DNA of 18,672 nt, taken from Caldilineae bacterium. GTDB taxonomy: Bacteria; Chloroflexota; Anaerolineae; J102. Within the stretch, counting starts at the first letter, position 1, and each line of letters starts with the position of its first letter. A model generated the notes under the pieces. It was not told the DNA's origin. It saw only the letters and a list, made by a program, of their open reading frames with translations, and ran no database searches. Shown here piece by piece: positions 7,082 to 14,595 of this stretch. The position numbers and the translations under genes were made by a program. The stretch is taken from contig DUEF01000297.1 in assembly GCA_011176555.1 (NCBI GenBank), positions 1-18,672 of the forward strand, read 5' to 3'.

Positions 7082-8388
7082 GATTGTGTTCCTGTCAACA
7101 TCTCACCGAGCTCTTCTGGCGTGGGATGGACACCCCGTTGCCCTTGCCAACGCACGGCAATGCCCCTCGTCGCGACGACCGCCCCCACCCGTAGGTAGGG
7201 AAAGCGCCAACGGATGAAGAGGCCGGCCGAGATCAGAAGAATGCCCGGAATCAATAACCACAGCCAGGGCCGGCTGACGACGTCGAGTTTGAGATGGCGC
7301 GTGGGTGTAAGATGCAGCGCCATGTCGGCCAATGTCAACGACGCCGCGCCTTCGATCTTTTGTGAAAGCAATACGGTGCTGGAGGCATCCAGGGCCTCGA
7401 CGTTGTACTGGTCGGGCCCGGTGTGGACGATCCGTAAAAAAAGGTTACGTTCGGGGATGGCAACGGTGCGCTCACTGCGTTTCTGGGGGAATCGGAGCAC
7501 CAGTTCCGGTTTAGGACTTCCACCCTGTTCGATTGGCTGCAGCAACAGGGGCTGTTCATTTACCAGAACAGTCATCTTCAGCGCCGGCCCCATTTGCATT
7601 TGCCGCAACCACAAAGCGCCGAGTTTCATCGGCCCGACAATCACGGCGGTCTGGCGTTCGGGCTGGCAACAAAGGCTGAGCGTTTCCGCATCATCAGCGA
7701 AGCTGAGCGTTTGGGCGCTGTAGGGTTCGAGCGAAACGCTGCCGCCGGGATCAAGGCTCAGTTCATCCAACTGCCAGCCAAAACGCAAATTGAGCGCCAA
7801 CGATAGTAGAATGAGCGCCAATCCTATCTCGATCAGGGCCGCCAGCCACGTGAATGCCTGATGTCGATCACCCCACCACTGTGGCATCGCCCCCGCGTCT
7901 TCATCTTCCTGTTGTCGTTGACACTGGCGCTCGCACACGCCCCGCCATTGTTCTGAGTCGACCGTTGTTTTGATCTCGAGATCGTAGGAGGTTGTGAGCG
8001 GCAGCGCTTGTCGCGGCGGGGACAGTCGCCTTGTCGACCAGGCCAAATGCAGGCGATTGAACAGCCGCACAGTCAAGACCGCCGCCAGCAGTGGCAGCAA
8101 TAGACTCAGCAAGGTGTTGTGCGCCAGATCAAATAGACCCAGCGCTTGCATGATCTCGCCTGCTGGCTGGCGCGCTGCGGTCGCGGCCAACCAGGCATTG
8201 CGGGCCAGGGCGTCATCCCCCAGCAACGATGGCGCTTGAGGCAACCACACATCGGCAAGGAGCGCCGGCAGGAACAAAACCAACAGCAGGATGAGCGCGG
8301 CGGGATGGCCGAACGCCCGCCAGATTCGCAAACCCAGAGACGGCGGCTCCTGTTGTCGGGAACGCTGAACGGATAAGATGTCTACCAT
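7078..8388 (-). CDS. ResB-like membrane protein (possible cytochrome c biogenesis factor)
   Basis: A 436-residue membrane protein I recognise only by architecture. Helices lie at about 27-47, 91-111 and 179-200, followed by an extracytoplasmic beta-rich stretch (about 203-370) and a fourth helix (374-393). Three helices, a large outer domain and a last helix match ResB (Ccs1), which delivers haem to apocytochrome c. The segment LNLRFGWQLDELSLDPGGSV resembles the entry to that domain. No ResC/CcsA or ResA gene is visible nearby. The start at 8388 is uncertain. No Shine-Dalgarno sequence precedes it and the tRNA terminator ends 12 bases upstream, so a start further in is possible. Its stop overlaps udk by 4 bases. 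Confidence 0.5.
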   Translation of the reverse strand: MVDILSVQRSRQQEPPSLGLRIWRAFGHPAALILLLVLFLPALLADVWLPQAPSLLGDDALARNAWLAATAARQPAGEIMQALGLFDLAHNTLLSLLLPLLAAVLTVRLFNRLHLAWSTRRLSPPRQALPLTTSYDLEIKTTVDSEQWRGVCERQCQRQQEDEDAGAMPQWWGDRHQAFTWLAALIEIGLALILLSLALNLRFGWQLDELSLDPGGSVSLEPYSAQTLSFADDAETLSLCCQPERQTAVIVGPMKLGALWLRQMQMGPALKMTVLVNEQPLLLQPIEQGGSPKPELVLRFPQKRSERTVAIPERNLFLRIVHTGPDQYNVEALDASSTVLLSQKIEGAASLTLADMALHLTPTRHLKLDVVSRPWLWLLIPGILLISAGLFIRWRFPYLRVGAVVATRGIAVRWQGQRGVHPTPEELGEMLTGTQS

Positions 8389-8399
8389 GCCGATGAACG

Positions 8400-8426
8400 A
8401 AAAACCCCAGCCAAAGGGGGCCGGGG
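8400..8426 (-). terminator. Intrinsic terminator of the tRNA-Thr gene
   Basis: Read on the minus strand, CCCCGGCC and GGCTGGGG form an 8-bp stem with one G-T wobble and a 6-base loop, immediately followed by TTTTT. It lies 11 bases past the tRNA 3' end, as expected for a short stable RNA gene. Confidence 0.75.
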
Positions 8427-8437
8427 CGAAATAAAGG

Positions 8438-8510
8438 AGCCACCCATCGGATTCGAACCGATGACCGACGCATTACGAATGCGTTGCTCTACCGTCTGAG
8501 CTAGGGTGGC
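8438..8510 (-). tRNA. tRNA-Thr (anticodon CGT)
   Basis: A complete 73-base cloverleaf read on the minus strand. It has acceptor stem GCCACCC/GGGTGGC, D stem GCTC/GAGC, anticodon stem ACGCA/TGCGT around loop TTCGTAA (anticodon CGT at 8475-8477, reading ACG), T stem ATCGG/CCGAT and T loop TTCGAAT. The discriminator base is T, followed by CCT, so the terminal CCA is not fully encoded and must be added enzymatically. A consensus promoter lies upstream and an intrinsic terminator downstream. Confidence 0.97.
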
Positions 8511-8526
8511 GTCAACGATTGTTGGC

Positions 8527-8555
8527 ATTATAGCAAGAATAGCGGGAGCGAGCAA
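8527..8555 (-). promoter_or_regulatory. Promoter of tRNA-Thr
   Basis: On the minus strand, TTGCTC (8550-8555) and TATAAT (8527-8532) are separated by 17 bases. The predicted transcript start, near 8520, is about 10 bases upstream of the tRNA. A perfect -10 box and ideal spacing make this a convincing sigma-70-type promoter. Confidence 0.8.
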
Positions 8556-8568
8556 GGCGGCGAGTGCA

Positions 8569-9147
8569 TTACGTGGCCATCTGGGACAGGGCGATTCGAA
8601 GCCGTTCTTCGACGCCAGTGACATCCTTGGGCAAGCTTTGTACAGCTCGTTGCGCTTCGACGATGCTGTATCCCAGGCTGGTGAGTGCTTCGATGATTTC
8701 CGCATCTTCGTCGGTTAGGGCGGGTATGCCGACGCCTTCCAGATCAGCCGGCGCTATCTTATCTTTGAGGTGGAACAGGATCTTGCGCGCGCTTTTTGCG
8801 CCGATGCCAGGCACGCGCGTCAGTAATCCAGGTTCTTCGTTGGCGACAGCCAGACGAATCGTGTCCTGTGTCAAGGTGGACAGCATGTTGAGCGCCAGGC
8901 GTGGCCCCACGCCGCTGACGCCTAGCAACATCTCGAAAAGCTGCATATCCTCGACGGAAGTGAAGCCAAATAGCGTGATCTCCTGTTCGCGCACATGCAG
9001 GTGGGTGAACAAGGACACGGCCTGCCCGAGACGCTGTTGCATGATCTGGGCTTGGGGTTCATAGACGGCAACGCCAAAAGCGCCAATATCGACAATGATA
9101 TGGTCTTCTTCGATAGACTCAATCTGACCGCGTAGTCGCCTAATCAT
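8569..9147 (-). CDS. ruvA: Holliday junction branch migration protein RuvA
   Basis: RuvA binds four-way DNA junctions as a tetramer and loads the RuvB motor. The 192-residue protein has the N-terminal OB-fold domain (MIRRLRGQIESIEEDHIIVD), two helix-hairpin-helix motifs (GVSGVGPRLA at 77-86 and VPGIGAKSAR at 112-121), and a C-terminal RuvB-contacting domain (about 142-190, EIIEALTSLGYSIVEAQRAV). Length is normal. Its ATG overlaps the stop of the response regulator by 4 bases. ruvB is not in the window. It ends just upstream of the tRNA-Thr promoter. Confidence 0.95.
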   Translation of the reverse strand: MIRRLRGQIESIEEDHIIVDIGAFGVAVYEPQAQIMQQRLGQAVSLFTHLHVREQEITLFGFTSVEDMQLFEMLLGVSGVGPRLALNMLSTLTQDTIRLAVANEEPGLLTRVPGIGAKSARKILFHLKDKIAPADLEGVGIPALTDEDAEIIEALTSLGYSIVEAQRAVQSLPKDVTGVEERLRIALSQMAT

Positions 9148-9872
9148 GATGCATCGCTCGGTTCGACATGACAGAATTTGTAGCCGACGCCACGGACCGT
9201 GCGAATGTATTGGGAGTTAGCGGGATCATCCTCTATTTTCGCGCGCAAACGACGCACAGCCACCTCGACCAGATTGGTGGAGCCTTTGAATTCATAGCCC
9301 CACACCTCCCGAAATAGTTCATCTTTTTTGATAACAGCGTCGATGTGCATCAAAAAGTACTGTAAAAGATTATATTCGACAGGCGTGAAATGAACGGGCT
9401 CCCCTCTGATAATCACCTGACGAAGTTTGGTGTCCAACTCGATATCCCCATTGCAGAGCACAGCGGGGCGGATGGGGGAACGCCGCAACCAGTCGACGCG
9501 TCTCAAAATGGCCTTGATCCGTACCGCCACCTCGCGAAGTGTAAACGGCTTGGTGATGTAATCATCAGCCCCTAAATCAAAACCTCTGACGATATCATCA
9601 CTGGAATCCAATGCGGAAAGAAATATGACCGGCACTTCAGAGGTTTTACGGATCTCTTGCAGCACAGCAAAGCCATCCAGTCTGGGCATCATGATGTTTA
9701 GAGCGATCATGTCCCACGGCCCCTTCCCCCTGAATTTTTCAAGGGCGTCAATGCCATCCTCAGCCGATGTCACCTCATATCCCAGGGATTCCAAGTGTCG
9801 TTGAATAAGATCCCGTAAAGGTTCCTCATCTTCGGCGATCAAAATCCGTCTTTTTTCCAATTCTTCGTACAT
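9144..9872 (-). CDS. OmpR-family response regulator with Asn at the phosphoacceptor site
   Basis: A 242-residue protein with a receiver domain (about 8-120) and an OmpR/PhoB winged-helix DNA-binding domain (about 141-235, ending YIRTVRGVGYKF). The acidic pair E14-D15, S86 (FLSAL) and K108 (ITKPF) are in place. The residue where Asp is phosphorylated is N59 in WDMIALNIMMPRLDG, codon AAC at 9696-9698. It is therefore likely an atypical regulator that does not use normal aspartyl phosphorylation, which is inference. It starts 3 bases after ruvC and overlaps ruvA by 4 bases, with no histidine kinase in the window. A single base change or sequencing error (GAC to AAC) would also explain it. Confidence 0.92.
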   Translation of the reverse strand: MYEELEKRRILIAEDEEPLRDLIQRHLESLGYEVTSAEDGIDALEKFRGKGPWDMIALNIMMPRLDGFAVLQEIRKTSEVPVIFLSALDSSDDIVRGFDLGADDYITKPFTLREVAVRIKAILRRVDWLRRSPIRPAVLCNGDIELDTKLRQVIIRGEPVHFTPVEYNLLQYFLMHIDAVIKKDELFREVWGYEFKGSTNLVEVAVRRLRAKIEDDPANSQYIRTVRGVGYKFCHVEPSDAS

Positions 9873-9875
9873 CGT

Positions 9876-10373
9876 TTAGACAGAAAGGTGAGAGGTGGAA
9901 TGTAAATGACAAATAGCGACCGCGAGGGCGTCAGCGGCATCATCCGGCTGGGGCAACGCCTCGAGGTTAAGCAAGAGACGCACCATTTCCTGGATTTGAC
10001 GCTTGCCGGCGGCTCCGTATCCCGTGACAGCCTGTTTCACCTGAGATGGCTTGTAATGAAAAAGGGGCGCTTGCCGTTGCGCTACGGTCAGGAGAACGAC
10101 GCCGCGAGCATGTCCTACGCTCAGGGCTGTGCGGGCGTTCTTCGAGAAGAAAAGCTCCTCGACTGCCACTGCATCCGGCTGATGGTGCTGCAGCAATGCC
10201 GTCAGTTCATCGTAAATGGTGACCAGGCGCGCTGGCAGAGGCTCGGTGGACGGGGTGCGGATAACGCCAAAGCCTAAAGTTTGGAGCGTTCCCTGGCTTT
10301 CAGTGACCACGCCCCAACCGGTGATGGCTGTGCCGGGATCGATGCCTAAAATAACGGGCGAAGATGAGCTCAT
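9876..10373 (-). CDS. ruvC: Holliday junction resolvase RuvC
   Basis: RuvC is the endonuclease that cuts Holliday junctions symmetrically, working with RuvAB. The 165-residue RNase H-like protein shows catalytic acids D12 (GIDPG), a Glu in VEELFF (E72 or E73), and D145 and D148 in the PDDAADALA helix. SKNARTALSVGHARGV and KPSQVKQAVTGYGAAGKRQI are standard RuvC segments. Its ATG overlaps the stop of yebC by 4 bases, indicating translational coupling. The yebC-ruvC-ruvA order is common in bacteria; the regulator between ruvC and ruvA is the odd member. Confidence 0.95.
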   Translation of the reverse strand: MSSSSPVILGIDPGTAITGWGVVTESQGTLQTLGFGVIRTPSTEPLPARLVTIYDELTALLQHHQPDAVAVEELFFSKNARTALSVGHARGVVLLTVAQRQAPLFHYKPSQVKQAVTGYGAAGKRQIQEMVRLLLNLEALPQPDDAADALAVAICHLHSTSHLSV

Positions 10374-11125
10374 GCAGTGTCCAATTGGGTGAGCAGTTCC
10401 TCACTGAAGGCCAGATTGGAATACACTTTCTGGACATCATCCAGGTCCTCCAGGTTTTCGATCAAATTCATCACCTTCATGGCGTCCTGCACTGAAAGCT
10501 CGATCTCGTTTTGCGGCGTCATGATCAATTCGGCCTCGTCCACCTCAACGCCCGCCTCCATTAAACTGTCGCGTACGGTTGCAAGTTCTGCGGCGGCGGT
10601 GACGATCGCGGCTGTTCCGTCATCGTTGAAATCGACATCTTCTGCACCGGCGTCAACTGCAAGTAGAAATACATCGTCTTCATCCATACCGTCGGTGTTG
10701 ATCATGATCTGGCCTTTGCGCTCGAATTGCCAGGCGACAGCGCCGGTGCTAGCCATGTTGCCCCCGGCTTTGGTGAAGGCATGGCGGATTTCGGCGACAG
10801 AGCGATTGCGGTTATCGGTCATCACCTCCACCATCACAGCGACGCCATGCGGCGCATAGCCCTCGTAAGTGATTTCTTCGAGGTCCTGGCTCTTATCTGT
10901 GCCGGCGCCGCGGGCGATTGCGCGCTCGATGTTGTCCTTGGGCATATTGGCGGATTTCGCTTTATCCAACACCAAACGCAGGCGGATATTCGTCTCGGGG
11001 TCCGGGCCGCCGGCGCGCGCCGCCACCTGCAATTCTCTGGCGATCTTGGTGAAAATCTTGCCGCGCTTGGCATCGACTGCCGATTTTTTGCGCTTGATGG
11101 TAGACCATTTACTGTGGCCTGACAT
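10370..11125 (-). CDS. yebC: YebC/PmpR/TACO1-family protein
   Basis: The family was long annotated as a transcriptional regulator. Recent work places YebC proteins on the ribosome, helping translation through polyproline stretches. The 251-residue protein begins MSGHSKWSTIKRKKSAVDAKRGKIFTK, the family signature. It also has GPDPETNIRLRLVLDKAKSANMPKDNIERAI, YEGYAPHGVAVMVE and NRNRSVAEIRHAFTKAGGN. I chose the ATG at 11125. A TTG two codons upstream (11131) is possible, but AGGAG sits 6 bases before the ATG and the family starts with M-S/A-G-H-S-K-W. It is the first gene of the yebC-ruvC-regulator-ruvA operon. Confidence 0.94.
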   Translation of the reverse strand: MSGHSKWSTIKRKKSAVDAKRGKIFTKIARELQVAARAGGPDPETNIRLRLVLDKAKSANMPKDNIERAIARGAGTDKSQDLEEITYEGYAPHGVAVMVEVMTDNRNRSVAEIRHAFTKAGGNMASTGAVAWQFERKGQIMINTDGMDEDDVFLLAVDAGAEDVDFNDDGTAAIVTAAAELATVRDSLMEAGVEVDEAELIMTPQNEIELSVQDAMKVMNLIENLEDLDDVQKVYSNLAFSEELLTQLDTA

Positions 11126-11204
11126 AAACAACTCCTATTGGTTCCAAACTCAAGGCGCTCAGCACCCTGGAAATATGTTTGATTTTCTCGCTTCCTGGAT
11201 TGTG

Positions 11205-11213
11205 ATTATACCA
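11205..11213 (-). promoter_or_regulatory. Extended -10 promoter for the yebC-ruv operon
   Basis: On the minus strand TGGTATAAT (11213 down to 11205) is a perfect -10 hexamer with the TGn extension. No good -35 box is seen at 16-18 bases, which is tolerable for an extended -10 promoter. It lies 80 bases before the yebC start and 25 bases past the pyrG stop, so the ruv operon can be expressed independently of pyrG. Confidence 0.65.
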
Positions 11214-11237
11214 TAATGTATGATATTTCGCATTGAA

Positions 11238-12866
11238 TTAGCCCATTGCATCCACGTCATCCGCCTGCTTCTTGTGAGCGAGGACAGCTTGCAAAAACGC
11301 AAAAAAGAGGGGGTGAGGTTTGTCTGGGCGGGATTTGAACTCCGGGTGGAACTGAGATCCAAGCATGAACGGGTGCCCGGCCAGTTCTGCTATCTCGACC
11401 AGATGGCCATCAGGACTGAGTCCGCTGTAAATCAATCCGGCCTCGTGCAACTGTTGGCGGTAGACGTTGTTGAACTCCCAACGATGGCGGTGGCGCTCCT
11501 GCACGAAGTCGGTTTTGTACGCTGTCTGAGCCTTTGTGCCTGGTTGCAAATGGCAGGGATACAGCCCCAAGCGCATGGTTCCGCCCATATCGACGACATC
11601 CCGCTGGTCGGCCATCAGATCGATGACGGGATAACGGGTGGTGGGCGCAAACTCGGTGCTGTTGGGCTCATCGCTGGCGAATACATGTCGGGCGAATTCG
11701 ATGCACATCACCTGCATGCCCAGACAAAGGCCCAGGTAAGGGATTTCGTTTTCCCGCGCGAAGCGCGCAGCCACGATTTTGCCTTCGATGCCCCGGTAGC
11801 CAAAGCCGCCAGGCACGACGACGCCATCCACCTGTTCCAGCCGATCCAGCCCTCGCCCTTTTTCCAAATCTTCGGAGCTAATCCATTCGATATCGACATC
11901 GTAGCCAAGTTCGATACCGGCGTGGAATAGCGCTTCCCGCACGCTCATGTAGGCGTCTTGTAACGCCACATATTTCCCCACCAGGCCCACGCGTACAGTC
12001 GGCTTGTCTGCGCGAATGCGTTCGATCAGGTGTCGCCAGGACGCCAAATCAGGTGGAGAGGCCTGCAAATTGAGTCGCTCCACCAGGAAATCGCCCAGCC
12101 CGGCGTCCTCCAGGGTGAGAGGCACGTCATAAATGGTGCTGGTGGTCACCAAAGGGATCACGGCGCGACGCTCGACGTCGCAAAACAGGGCGATCTTGTC
12201 CCGCACTTCGTCATCGACCGAGTAGTCGGAGCGGGTGCAGATCACATCGGGATGGATGCCAATGCCGCGCAATTCGCGCACGCTGTGCTGAGTGGGCTTG
12301 GTTTTCAGTTCGTCGGTAGCGCCCAGGTGGGGGAGCAAAGTCACGTGGATGTAAACGGTGTTTTCGCGGCCATAATCGGATCGCATCTGTCGCAAGGCTT
12401 CCAAAAAGGGCAATCCCTCGATGTCACCCACCGTGCCGCCCACCTCGACCAGCACAACCTCCGCCCCAGTTTCTTTGACGACCATGTTGATGCGGCGTTT
12501 GATCTCATTGGTAACGTGGGGGATGACCTGAATCGTACCGCCGAGATAGTCACCCCGCCGCTCCCTCCCGATGACCTCCGCATAGATCTGGCCGCTGGTG
12601 ACGTTGCTGGATTGGGTGACATTGACGCCGGTGAATCGTTCGTAATGTCCCAAATCGAGATCGGTCTCGGCCCCGTCATCGGTGACGAACACTTCGCCAT
12701 GTTGATAAGGGCTCATCGTGCCGGGGTCGACGTTGAGGTAGGGGTCGAGCTTTTGGCCGGCGACAGTGATATCGCGACTACGCAGCAAGCGGCCAATGGC
12801 GGCGGCGGTGACGCCTTTGCCCAGGCCGCTAACAACGCCGCCAGTTACGAAGATATATTTGGTCAT
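11238..12866 (-). CDS. pyrG: CTP synthase
   Basis: PyrG makes CTP from UTP, ATP and glutamine. The 542-residue protein has an N-terminal synthetase domain with the P-loop region GGVVSGLGKGVTAAAIG (9-25), QKLDPYLNVDPGTMSPYQHGE and EVGGTVGDIEG. A class I glutamine amidotransferase domain follows, with the oxyanion strand VPGGFGYRG, nucleophile C381 in GLCLGMQ, and H507/E509 in QFHPEF. All catalytic residues are present and length is normal. It has its own promoter (13012-13041) and a leader of about 140 bases with a terminator-like hairpin. The stop lies only 25 bases before the -10 box of the next operon, so no separate terminator fits. Confidence 0.97.
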   Translation of the reverse strand: MTKYIFVTGGVVSGLGKGVTAAAIGRLLRSRDITVAGQKLDPYLNVDPGTMSPYQHGEVFVTDDGAETDLDLGHYERFTGVNVTQSSNVTSGQIYAEVIGRERRGDYLGGTIQVIPHVTNEIKRRINMVVKETGAEVVLVEVGGTVGDIEGLPFLEALRQMRSDYGRENTVYIHVTLLPHLGATDELKTKPTQHSVRELRGIGIHPDVICTRSDYSVDDEVRDKIALFCDVERRAVIPLVTTSTIYDVPLTLEDAGLGDFLVERLNLQASPPDLASWRHLIERIRADKPTVRVGLVGKYVALQDAYMSVREALFHAGIELGYDVDIEWISSEDLEKGRGLDRLEQVDGVVVPGGFGYRGIEGKIVAARFARENEIPYLGLCLGMQVMCIEFARHVFASDEPNSTEFAPTTRYPVIDLMADQRDVVDMGGTMRLGLYPCHLQPGTKAQTAYKTDFVQERHRHRWEFNNVYRQQLHEAGLIYSGLSPDGHLVEIAELAGHPFMLGSQFHPEFKSRPDKPHPLFFAFLQAVLAHKKQADDVDAMG

Positions 12867-12891
12867 TACGTTATCTCACAAAAATAGAGAA

Positions 12892-12913
12892 ACACGGAGA
12901 CGGCTCTCCGTGT
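12892..12913 (-). terminator. Hairpin in the pyrG leader (candidate attenuator)
   Basis: On the minus strand ACACGGAGA and TCTCCGTGT form a perfect 9-bp stem with loop GCCG, followed by TTCTCTATTTTTG. It lies between the pyrG promoter and start codon, ending 25 bases before the ATG. Position and U-rich tail suggest an attenuator. A simple stabilising hairpin or a dispersed repeat remain possible. No clear competing antiterminator stem was found. Confidence 0.45.
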
Positions 12914-13011
12914 CTGGGATAGCTAACGGATAGGGTTTGGGGATTGGATGGTCGGGAACAAGGGGCCGGTCGGGTGAAGTGGGCTGGATGGGTTCAAAAA
13001 AAAGCTAAAAA

Positions 13012-13041
13012 ATAATAGCATGGGGTGATGACGCGTGTCAA
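13012..13041 (-). promoter_or_regulatory. pyrG promoter
   Basis: On the minus strand a perfect TTGACA (13036-13041) is followed after 18 bases by TATTAT (13012-13017), with TG one base before the -10 box. Transcription should begin at the A or G at 13006/13005. The first bases would then be AGC followed by eight Ts (12996-13003). This gives a leader of about 140 bases before the pyrG start. Confidence 0.75.
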
Positions 13042-13077
13042 CGCACTCTGGACGCCTCAGTGCGGAGTGAACCAGAG
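13042..13077. promoter_or_regulatory. Inverted repeats just upstream of the pyrG promoter
   Basis: CGCACT (13042-13047) pairs with AGTGCG (13059-13064), directly abutting the pyrG -35 box. An offset pair, CTCTGG (13046-13051 region) and CCAGAG (13072-13077), overlaps it. This could be an operator for a regulator acting on the divergent promoters, but six-base repeats are weak evidence. Nothing else recognisable lies in 13078-13130. Confidence 0.25.
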
Positions 13078-13130
13078 ATTCACCGATCAGGTTAGAGCAA
13101 AATAAAGGTCTCGACAGCTGCAAAACACAT

Positions 13131-13159
13131 TTGCGCCCCTGCCTAATTGGAAGTATAAT
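13131..13159 (+). promoter_or_regulatory. Promoter for the ABC ATPase gene or its leader
   Basis: TTGCGC (13131-13136), a 17-base spacer and a perfect TATAAT (13154-13159). The predicted start near 13166 leaves a leader of about 298 bases before the ATPase start codon at 13464. It points away from the pyrG promoter. Confidence 0.7.
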
Positions 13160-13463
13160 TGCCAAGATGCTTCGTCAGATTTGGAGTAGCCAATCACAAT
13201 GCAGGATTTTCCTGTTTTCAACCAACCGGAGGTGGATGCAAAAGTAAATCATATTTACATGCTGGATTAACCCTATTTCAACCCTATCATATCGCAGGTC
13301 AGACGGTTTTGGCGGTATAGCCCACAGGCGGATTCACCAAGGGAGCAAAGGCCACGGAGGTTCCAGAGCGAGCAACTCTGCCCACCGGCTCCCGGTTCCG
13401 TCCTGATGACCGAACAGTTCTGCTGGCAAGCGATGCATCACTCTTCACAAAGGAGTATTTTTC
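13160..13463 (+). other. Long untranslated leader with small hairpins
   Basis: No credible open frame lies in this stretch. Visible structure comprises CAGGA-TTT-TCCTG (13202-13214) followed by TTTT, GTAAAT-CAT-ATTTAC (13244-13258), which looks like an operator or hairpin, CAGAG/CTCTG near 13365-13380, and ACCGG-CTC-CCGGT (13384-13396). I do not recognise a known riboswitch. AGGAG at 13451-13455 is the ribosome binding site of the ATPase gene, 8 bases before its ATG. It could be a regulatory leader, or could include a second promoter I did not detect. Confidence 0.4.
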
Positions 13464-14570
13464 ATGGCCAGTGTAACCTACGAACATGTTTACAAGCGTT
13501 GGGGCGAGGTCACCGCTGTCAATGATCTCACCCTGGAAATCGCGGACAAGGAATTCATGGTCTATGTCGGCCCCTCGGGCTGTGGCAAATCGACCACCCT
13601 GCGCCTGTTGGCCGGCCTGGAAGAAATCACCGAAGGCACGATCAGGATCGGCGACCGCATCGTCAACGACGTTCCGCCTAAAGACCGGGATATCGCCATG
13701 GTGTTCCAGTCTTACGCGTTGTACCCGCACATGAGCGTGTACGACAACATGGCGTTTGGCCTGAAGTTGCGCAAGACGCCGAAGGCCGAAATCGACCAGA
13801 AGGTCAAATTCGCGGCGGAAACGTTGGGTATCGCCAACTTGTTGGATCGCAAACCGAAGGCGCTCTCTGGTGGTCAGCGCCAACGTGTGGCTGTCGGCCG
13901 CGCCATCGTCCGCGACCCGGCCGTCTTCCTCTTCGACGAGCCGCTATCCAACCTGGACGCCAAACTGCGCGTGGAAACCCGCGCCGGCATTTCCCGTCTT
14001 CACCTGCAATTGGGCACAACCTTCATTTATGTGACCCACGATCAGGTCGAAGCCATGACCATGGCTGACCGCATCGCCGTCCTCAAAGATGGCATCCTCA
14101 TGCAAGTGGATACGCCCCAGCAGCTTTACGATCATCCGGGTAACGTGTTTGTCGCCGGCTTCATCGGTAGCCCCAGCATGAACTTCTTCGACGCCACGGT
14201 GGTCGCCGAGCAAGACACCGGCAATCTCTTTGTCGATGGCGGCTCCTTCCGTCTGGCAGTGCCTGATGATAAGAAGGAAATCTTGCAGCCATACAAAGGC
14301 AAGCAAGTCATCTTCGGCATCCGCCCAGAAGATATTCACGCCACCGAATTCACGCCTCCTGGCGTCACGGCGGCGCCGATGGCGGCCAAGGTGGATGTCA
14401 CCGAGTTGATGGGTAACGAGATCTTCGTCTATGCCCTCTCCGGCGAGAAGTCATTTATCGCCCGCGTCGATCCCCGAACCCGCGCAGTGCCGGGCGGTGA
14501 CATCCAGTTCAGCGTCAATATGGACAACATGCACATCTTCGACACATCCACCGAGTTGACCGTGGTCTAA
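13464..14570 (+). CDS. Carbohydrate ABC transporter ATP-binding protein (UgpC/MalK/MsmX type)
   Basis: A 368-residue ATPase that powers sugar or glycerol-3-phosphate import. It has Walker A GPSGCGKST (36-44), Q82 in VFQSYALYPHM, signature LSGGQRQR (134-141), Walker B VFLFDEP (154-160), D-loop SNLDAKLR and switch H192. The C-terminal regulatory TOBE-type region runs from about 240, with IFGIRPEDIHATEF. Length and order match the MalK/UgpC/MsmX family. No permease or binding protein gene is adjacent, so it may serve several transporters as MsmX does, which is inference. It has a strong Shine-Dalgarno sequence, a long leader and a strong downstream terminator, so it is probably transcribed alone. 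Confidence 0.93.
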   Translation: MASVTYEHVYKRWGEVTAVNDLTLEIADKEFMVYVGPSGCGKSTTLRLLAGLEEITEGTIRIGDRIVNDVPPKDRDIAMVFQSYALYPHMSVYDNMAFGLKLRKTPKAEIDQKVKFAAETLGIANLLDRKPKALSGGQRQRVAVGRAIVRDPAVFLFDEPLSNLDAKLRVETRAGISRLHLQLGTTFIYVTHDQVEAMTMADRIAVLKDGILMQVDTPQQLYDHPGNVFVAGFIGSPSMNFFDATVVAEQDTGNLFVDGGSFRLAVPDDKKEILQPYKGKQVIFGIRPEDIHATEFTPPGVTAAPMAAKVDVTELMGNEIFVYALSGEKSFIARVDPRTRAVPGGDIQFSVNMDNMHIFDTSTELTVV

Positions 14571-14595
14571 GCGTCGCTCGTACAAAGCCTATCTG

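Noticed and set aside
12030..12887. A 285-residue open frame antisense to pyrG
   Set aside because: It mirrors the GC-rich third positions of pyrG, has low-complexity His/Gly/Ala composition and no recognisable domain.
13400..13425. CTGATGA...GAAC resembling a hammerhead ribozyme core
   Set aside because: The core needs GAAA and a stem II between the two boxes; neither is present.
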